DNA of 38,281 nucleotides, from positions 1-38,281 of the forward strand of contig DASVAW010000081.1 of the NCBI GenBank assembly GCA_036376135.1, in the 5' to 3' direction. Positions 33,284 to 38,281 of the stretch are shown here, one piece after another. Within the stretch, counting starts at the first letter, position 1. Each line of letters opens with the position of its first letter. The stretch is from Candidatus Polarisedimenticolaceae bacterium (lineage in GTDB: Bacteria > Acidobacteriota > Polarisedimenticolia > Polarisedimenticolales > DASRJG01). The position numbers and the translations under genes are program-made. The notes under the pieces were generated by a model, which did not search any database, had not been told where the DNA came from, and was given only the letters and a program-made list of their open reading frames with translations.

Positions 33284-35938
33284 CAGCGTCAGCATCCAGA
33301 TGTCCCCCTCCGCGATCGACCGGTTGAGGACGAGGGTGCGACCGTCGGCGGAGAGGTCCATATCGGACGGGCCGGGAAGCGCGGGAAGATCCAGGATTCG
33401 GCGGGCCTCCGCGTCCCAGAGGATCGCCACGTCGCGTCGGTCGTCCCACGAGAGGACGCGCCGTCCGTCGGGGAGCCACACCGCCCCGCCGGCCCAGTGG
33501 CCGAAGTCCCGGCCCTCCGGGTCGCGCTGCAGTTCGAGCCGGTCGGTCGCCGGGGTGTAGACCGCCGCCACGTTCCCTCGCGGGGTGATCGAGAACCCGG
33601 TGATCCGGCTCCCGTCCGGCGACCACGCCGCGGGATAGAACGGTCCCGCCGAGGTCTCGATCTCGAGCGAGACGGCCGGCGGGGTGTCGCCGAACCACGC
33701 GTCGTCCACCGTGGCGATCGCCAGCTGCGTCACGCCGACGTCCGGGTGAACCACCATCGCGACGCGCTTCCCGTCGCGGGAGACCGCAGGGACGTTGATC
33801 CCGGAGCCCGTGTCGGTCTTCAGCTGCCGCAGGTCGGTCCCGTCGCGGCGCACGAGCCACAACGCGTAGTCGCCGCCGCGGTTCGAGTAGAAGAGGATCC
33901 AGTCGGTCCCCTTCATCCAGACCGGCCCGCGGTTCCGGAAGGCGTCGTCGGTGAGGCGCCGCCGCCCGGTTCCGTCGGCGCGCATCACGAACACGTTCTC
34001 GACCGGGGAGGTCGTCCGGTAGGAGATCCAGGAGCCGTCGTCCGAGATGTCGGTCTGCGTGAACGGCCTCGCCGAGGAGAAGAGCGTCACCGGCTCCCCG
34101 ACGATCTTTCCGGCGACGGGATCGAACGCGGCGCGCAGGAGCTCCCCGCGCGAGGTGTCGATCGTCAGCGCGATGCGGCGGCCGTCGGCGGAGATGCATC
34201 CCTGCATCGGCCGGGCGACACCGGTCGTGACCGGCTCCGGCTCGCCCCGCGCGGTCCCTTCGGCCTCGTCGACGGCGATCCGCCAGAGGTCCGGACCTCC
34301 GCGCCGGTCGCTGAGGAAGTAGAGCCACGCGCCGTCGGGGGACCAGAACGGATCCCAGTCGGCCGGGGTGTCGTTCGTGATCGACGCGAAGGGACCTCCT
34401 TCGGCCGGGATCGTCCGCAGGTCGCGCTGTCCGGCGTCGGCGGACCAGAACGCGATCCGTCGCCCCGAAGGAGACCACACCGGCTGCACCGCGTCGCCGT
34501 CGTAGATCTTCGTCTTCTCTCCGGACGCGACGTCGACCACGAAGAGGCTGGCCGAGGTGTTCCGCGCGAACGGATTCGGCACGCGTTCGGTCGTGTAGAC
34601 GAGCTTCTTCCCGTCGGGGGACCACGCGGGGTGCGCCCCTTCGTTCGCGACCTTCCTCGGCGACTCTCCCGTCGCGCCCATCACGAAGATGCCTCCGCCC
34701 TCGCGGTCGGATCCGAAGGCGATGCGCTCGCCGTCGGGGGAGAACGCGGGGTCGAAGTCGTTGGAGCGCGCCGACGCCGTGAGGTTGACGGCGTTCTCGC
34801 CTCCCACGCGAAGGAGGAAGATGTCCTCGTCGCCGTCGTCTCCCGCGACGAACAGGAGACTCTTCCCGTCCGGGGAGAGGCTCGGCGCGTGTTGCGGGCC
34901 GGGGATGTCGGTCAGCTGGGCCATCGCGGCGACGTGCGAGCCGGACGCGAGGGCCCTCGTGGCGGGCGCCGGGCGCCCGATCCAGTTCGATCCTCCGAGC
35001 GCGCCGAGCACGAGGCAGATGACGCCGACCGCCGCGACGAAGCGCCAGGGGCGGTGCGTCGGAGCCGTCCCCGCGACGGGGGCGCCGCGATCGGCGCCGA
35101 TCTCGCGCAGGAGGATCGCGACGTCCGCCAGGTCGCGCACGCGCTCGCGCGGGTCCTTCGCGAGGCAGCGCTTGAGCGCGCGCTCGAGGCGCGGCCGCGC
35201 GGCGGCGGGGAGCGCGTTCCAGTCGGGGTCGTTGTGGACGATCGCGACGAGGACGTCGGTGACCGTCTCCCCGGGGAAAGCGACGCGTCCGGTGAGCATC
35301 TCGTAGACGAGGCAACCGAACGCCCAGACGTCCGCGCGTTTGTCGACGGGTTTGCCGCGCGCCTGCTCGGGGCTCATGTACGCCGCGGTGCCCAGGATCA
35401 TCCCCGCCGCGGTCCCTGCGGAGGTCCGCGTCATCGACGCGCCGGAGCCGGAGGCGATCATCGCCTCGGAGGTCTTCGCGAGGCCGAAGTCGAGGACCTT
35501 GATCGTCCCGTCGGGGAGGATCCTCACGTTCGCGGGCTTCAGGTCGCGGTGCACGATCCCGCTCTCGTGCGCGGCGTGGAGCGCCGCCGCGACCTGGCGC
35601 GCCGCTTCGAGGGCCTCGTCGAAGGGGAGCGGGCCGCGGCCGATGCGTGTCGAGAGGTCGTCCCCGGCGACGAGCTCCATCGCCAGGAAGCGGACGCCCC
35701 CCGCCTCGTGGAAGCCGTAGACCGCGGCGATGTTCGGGTGGTTGAGGGAGGCGAGGACCCTGGCCTCGCGCTCGAACCGCGCGAGCCTCTCGGGGTCGAG
35801 GGCGAACTCGGGGGGAAGGATCTTGATCGCGACCTCGCGGTCGAGGGTCGTGTCCCTGGCGCGCCAGACGACGCCCATTCCCCCTTCGCCGATCTTGTCG
35901 ACGAGGCGGTAGTGAAGGAGGGAATCGCCGGGACGCAT
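33278..35938 (-). CDS. membrane Ser/Thr kinase with TolB/PD40 propeller (kinase 4)
   Basis: This is the most divergent kinase of the four, 886 residues. Motifs are intact: GEGGMGVVW, VAIKI, HRDLKPAN, DFGLAK and AYMSPEQ. The activation loop (TSEAMIASGSGASMTRTSAG) is shorter and different from the others. A membrane helix (WRFVAAVGVICLVLGALGG) precedes a propeller with many clear PD40 blades: SLSPDGKSLLFVA, AFSPDGERIAFG, AWSPDGKKLVYT, VWSPSGRRIAFW, FWSPDGAWLYFLS and AWSPDGSRITGFS. It ends in DIWMLTLE. It is transcribed alone from a TAGAAT promoter six bases before ATG 35938. The stop codon is in the 51-bp inverted repeat. It probably senses a different extracytoplasmic signal. Confidence 0.9.
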   Translation of the reverse strand: MRPGDSLLHYRLVDKIGEGGMGVVWRARDTTLDREVAIKILPPEFALDPERLARFEREARVLASLNHPNIAAVYGFHEAGGVRFLAMELVAGDDLSTRIGRGPLPFDEALEAARQVAAALHAAHESGIVHRDLKPANVRILPDGTIKVLDFGLAKTSEAMIASGSGASMTRTSAGTAAGMILGTAAYMSPEQARGKPVDKRADVWAFGCLVYEMLTGRVAFPGETVTDVLVAIVHNDPDWNALPAAARPRLERALKRCLAKDPRERVRDLADVAILLREIGADRGAPVAGTAPTHRPWRFVAAVGVICLVLGALGGSNWIGRPAPATRALASGSHVAAMAQLTDIPGPQHAPSLSPDGKSLLFVAGDDGDEDIFLLRVGGENAVNLTASARSNDFDPAFSPDGERIAFGSDREGGGIFVMGATGESPRKVANEGAHPAWSPDGKKLVYTTERVPNPFARNTSASLFVVDVASGEKTKIYDGDAVQPVWSPSGRRIAFWSADAGQRDLRTIPAEGGPFASITNDTPADWDPFWSPDGAWLYFLSDRRGGPDLWRIAVDEAEGTARGEPEPVTTGVARPMQGCISADGRRIALTIDTSRGELLRAAFDPVAGKIVGEPVTLFSSARPFTQTDISDDGSWISYRTTSPVENVFVMRADGTGRRRLTDDAFRNRGPVWMKGTDWILFYSNRGGDYALWLVRRDGTDLRQLKTDTGSGINVPAVSRDGKRVAMVVHPDVGVTQLAIATVDDAWFGDTPPAVSLEIETSAGPFYPAAWSPDGSRITGFSITPRGNVAAVYTPATDRLELQRDPEGRDFGHWAGGAVWLPDGRRVLSWDDRRDVAILWDAEARRILDLPALPGPSDMDLSADGRTLVLNRSIAEGDIWMLTLE

Positions 35939-35944
35939 CCGCCG

Positions 35945-35950
35945 ATTCTA
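35945..35950 (-). promoter_or_regulatory. putative -10 box of a leaderless promoter (kinase 4)
   Basis: TAGAAT ends six bases before ATG 35938 on the minus strand. The surrounding CCCGTAGAATC resembles the promoters of kinases 1 and 3. Confidence 0.6.
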
Positions 35951-36224
35951 CGGGTGTCGCAGCGCGGCGCGTTCAGGAATTCGCCGTTCTCGCAGGATTC
36001 GAGAGACGATCCGGGCCCTCCCCGCCCTCGTCCCTGAAGGAATCCGCGACAAACGCCCGTGAATAGTTCCGAGCGCCGATGCGGCGCGGCCCGTACGGTT
36101 GAGAAGAGGCGATCGCGGCGAAAGGAGTGACCTCGCCGCGCGCCGCCCCGGGCCGGGACGCGTGGGTCGTGTCCCGCGGGTGCCCTCCAGACAAACGCGC
36201 GGTTCGCCGCCGAGGGGGAAACTC
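35951..36224 (+). other. longest intergenic region, with two stable hairpins
   Basis: No gene is visible in this 274-base gap between two divergent genes. It can fold two hairpins on the plus strand. One is an 8-bp stem CGCGGCGA/TCGCCGCG (36114-36121 and 36133-36140) with loop AAGGAGTGACC. The other is a 9-bp stem CGGGACGCG/CGTGTCCCG with one G-U pair (36154-36162 and 36168-36176). They would lie in the 5' leader of the Asp-box gene if transcription starts upstream. TACGGT at 36094-36099 is a weak -10 candidate. I recognise no known riboswitch class. Confidence 0.4.
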
Positions 36225-38281
36225 ATGCGTGTGCTTCGATCGGCCGTGGCGTTGTTCGGTGTGTCCGTCGTGGCGGCGTCGCTCCCCGCGAGGAGCGCGG
36301 CGTTCGGCGAAGCGGCTCGAGCACAACCGCCGCGCAGGGTTTCGAGCGCGGACACCGCCGTCGCCGGCGGAACCGACGCCGCGCCGTTCACCAACCTCGC
36401 GATCGCGGAGATCCCCATCGCGGCCGCGCTGCCGACCGTCGGCAATCGCGATCTCGTGCCGCGCGTCTTCGGGCTGGCGACGGGCGAGATCGCGGTCCTC
36501 GGTCTCGACGATTTCCGGCTCTGGTCGAAGACCTCGGTGAACGGGGGCGTGACCTTCGGCTCCGAGGTCGCCGTCGGCGGCGCCGGCGTTCCGGACACGC
36601 ACGATTTCGACGCACGGCTCTCGGCCGACGGGAAGCTCTACGTCGCGATGCTCGTCGTGGGAACCGCCGGCGGCATCGAGCTGCGGACCACCCGCAGCGA
36701 CGACATGGGCGCGACGTGGACGCCCCCCGTCGTCGTGGTGGCCGAGGGGTCGGAGGCGTTCAGCGTCTTCCGCGTGCGCCTCGCGACCGGTCCCGCCGGC
36801 AGGGCGGCGGTACTCCTCCAGGGGCACGACGGCACGCGGCTCTACGTGTGCGCCACGATCGACTCCGGCGCGACGTGGACCTCGCCGAGTCGGATCGATT
36901 CGGGCGCGCCCGCCGGGGCCTATTTCCCCCCCTACGGCGGCACGATGGACGTGGCCGTGGACAACTCCAACCGCATCCTCGCGGCGTTCGCCCAGAACCG
37001 GGGCGGGGGGAACACGGTCTTCTTCACGCGCTCGACCGACGACGGGGCGACCTTCGCCGCGGAGACGGCGGTGGCGCTGGCGTCGCACGGGAACTCCGCG
37101 AGCCCCGATCTCGAGATCGCCAACGACGGGAACGGCCTTCTGGCGCTCTGGGACGACGCGGGGAACGACCACGTGTACGTGCTCCGCTCCACGACCGGAG
37201 GATCGAGCTGGACGACCGTGCTGGATCGCCTCGCCGCCTCCGACACCAACATCCCGCTCGTGCCCCGGATCGTCGCCGATCCGGCGACCGCGACCACCTT
37301 CCTGCTCTACGCGGACATGAACTCCGCCGTCTCCCTGTCGCGATCCGCGAACTCCGGGCTGACCTGGGGCGCCGCGGTCAGCCTGGCGGGCGCCGTCGCG
37401 GGGAACGGGTTCGACCGGCCGTTCGGACGGATCGAGATGAAGCGCACCACGACGAACACGTGGGTGGTCGCGTGGGAGGACCGGCGCACCGACACCTACG
37501 CGCAGCTTCGAACCGACGTCTACGCCCGGGCCTCCTCGACCGACGGCACGTCGTTCGGGGCGGAGGTCCGGGTGGACGCCGGTTCGACCGCGGGATCGAG
37601 CGCGTCGGAATTCGGCGGGATGACCGCGCACTCCGCGAACAACGTCTACCTCGTCTACGCGGACGGACGCGACGAGTCGGGACGCAGCACGAACGTCTAC
37701 GGGAACCGCTCCACGGTTCCGCTGGCGTTCGCCGCCGACGTTCGGCTCGACACGGACGCCGCCACGCGGCAGCCCTCCTCGGGGTGGGACCGTACCGTGG
37801 CGGCGGACGGAGGCACGCACGCGTACGTCGCGTTCCGCTCGCGGACGGCGGGCCCCTTCGCCGACATCTACGTCGCCGCGAGCTCGGACTCCGGCCAGTC
37901 GTTCGGGTCCCCGGTGCGCGTCGGCAACACGACGGCGGGCTCGCGCATCAACGTGGGCCCGGTGCTGCGTGCCTTCCCGGACGGGCGGGTCTACCTCGCC
38001 TACACGAGCGACAACGGCACGGCCCTCGAGATCCGGTTCAATCGTTCGACCGACTTCGGCGCGACCTGGCAGGCCGCGGACGTCGTGATCGCGACACCTC
38101 CGCGGACCGGAATCGACTACGACAACCCTCAGGATGCGCAACGTCTCGAGGCGACCGCCGACGGGACCGTCTACGTGGCCTGGTCGGGGGACAACAACGT
38201 GAAGCTCCGGAAGTCCTCCGATTTCGGCGTGACGTGGGGGACGGAGACGGACGTGGATCAGTCGTCCCTCTTCTGCGCCTA
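36225..38281 (+). CDS. secreted Asp-box (BNR) repeat protein, 3' partial
   Basis: At least 685 residues are visible and the window ends two bases (TA) into the next codon, so the gene may stop there or continue. ATG 36225 follows a GAGGGGG ribosome site. The N-terminus MRVLRSAVALFGVSVVAASLPARSAA is a Sec signal peptide. Nine Asp-box-like motifs of form SxDxGxTW/F mark propeller blades: SDDMGATW, TIDSGATW, STDDGATF, STTGGSSW, SANSGLTW, SSTDGTSF, SSDSGQSF, STDFGATW and SSDFGVTW. The fold is sialidase-like, but the catalytic Arg triad and Tyr/Glu of sialidases are not evident, so I call it a secreted propeller of unknown function. It diverges from kinase 4. Confidence 0.82.
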   Translation, partial: MRVLRSAVALFGVSVVAASLPARSAAFGEAARAQPPRRVSSADTAVAGGTDAAPFTNLAIAEIPIAAALPTVGNRDLVPRVFGLATGEIAVLGLDDFRLWSKTSVNGGVTFGSEVAVGGAGVPDTHDFDARLSADGKLYVAMLVVGTAGGIELRTTRSDDMGATWTPPVVVVAEGSEAFSVFRVRLATGPAGRAAVLLQGHDGTRLYVCATIDSGATWTSPSRIDSGAPAGAYFPPYGGTMDVAVDNSNRILAAFAQNRGGGNTVFFTRSTDDGATFAAETAVALASHGNSASPDLEIANDGNGLLALWDDAGNDHVYVLRSTTGGSSWTTVLDRLAASDTNIPLVPRIVADPATATTFLLYADMNSAVSLSRSANSGLTWGAAVSLAGAVAGNGFDRPFGRIEMKRTTTNTWVVAWEDRRTDTYAQLRTDVYARASSTDGTSFGAEVRVDAGSTAGSSASEFGGMTAHSANNVYLVYADGRDESGRSTNVYGNRSTVPLAFAADVRLDTDAATRQPSSGWDRTVAADGGTHAYVAFRSRTAGPFADIYVAASSDSGQSFGSPVRVGNTTAGSRINVGPVLRAFPDGRVYLAYTSDNGTALEIRFNRSTDFGATWQAADVVIATPPRTGIDYDNPQDAQRLEATADGTVYVAWSGDNNVKLRKSSDFGVTWGTETDVDQSSLFCA

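Noticed and set aside
33168-35315. Open frame ending in an NGDSNLFRRIGTVLH-type peptide
   Set aside because: The peptide is simply the translation of the 51-bp inverted repeat; the rest is the out-of-frame shadow of kinase 4.
36114-36176. Possible c-di-GMP (GEMM) riboswitch before the Asp-box gene
   Set aside because: The conserved GGGACGCAAAGCC-type core and tetraloop-receptor features are not present; only generic hairpins are.
36225-38281. Calling the Asp-box protein a sialidase
   Set aside because: Asp-boxes occur in many propellers; the conserved catalytic Arg triad and Tyr-Glu pair were not found by eye.

Overview
The window is about 38 kb of very GC-rich bacterial DNA, densely coded. 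It has 25 protein genes, two of them cut by the window edges, and no rRNA, tRNA, CRISPR array or transposase gene that I can see. No stretch longer than 300 bases lacks a gene; the longest gap is 35939-36224. The gene content suggests a Gram-negative heterotroph. It includes Hanks-type Ser/Thr kinases fused to TolB/PD40 propellers, a Reg_prop/Y_Y_Y sensor kinase, ELWxxDGT- and HAF-type secreted repeat proteins, multiheme cytochromes and NrfD modules. I would guess Acidobacteriota (Thermoanaerobaculia-like) or a neighbouring phylum. That is inference from gene families, not from a marker gene.

Layout. (1) 1-5567, + strand: a tight operon of two ferredoxin-like Fe-S plus NrfD-type membrane pairs flanking a five-heme and a four-heme cytochrome c. 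It is probably a quinone-linked periplasmic electron-transfer complex whose first gene or genes lie outside the window. (2) 5593-7008: a secreted calcineurin-like phosphoesterase. (3) 7031-11086: a potassium-uptake operon, trkA-trkH, ending in a fusion of a cyclic-nucleotide-binding domain and a Ser/Thr kinase. (4) 11162-16363: a LysE-type exporter divergent from a stand-alone receiver protein, followed by two secreted repeat proteins. (5) 16399-20060: a propeller sensor histidine kinase overlapping its LuxR-type response regulator. (6) 20070-24526: an AlkD-like HEAT protein, a large secreted GH39-like glycoside hydrolase and an NmrA-like reductase. (7) 24666-35938: four paralogous membrane kinases with TolB-like propellers on the minus strand, with a cupin gene on the plus strand between the third and fourth. 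(8) 36225-end: a secreted protein of Asp-box (BNR) repeats, truncated by the window.

Expression signals form the clearest pattern. Eight first genes have a TANNNT -10-like hexamer ending exactly 6 or 7 bases before the start codon. This predicts leaderless mRNAs. Three of the kinases share a longer promoter sequence. Two REP-like inverted repeats lie in the kinase region. The only three TAA stop codons among 24 complete gene ends are those supplied by the tips of these repeats. An intrinsic-terminator hairpin lies inside the apparent signal-peptide coding region of the ELWxxDGT protein.

All family assignments come from reading motifs in the translations. No database search was run.
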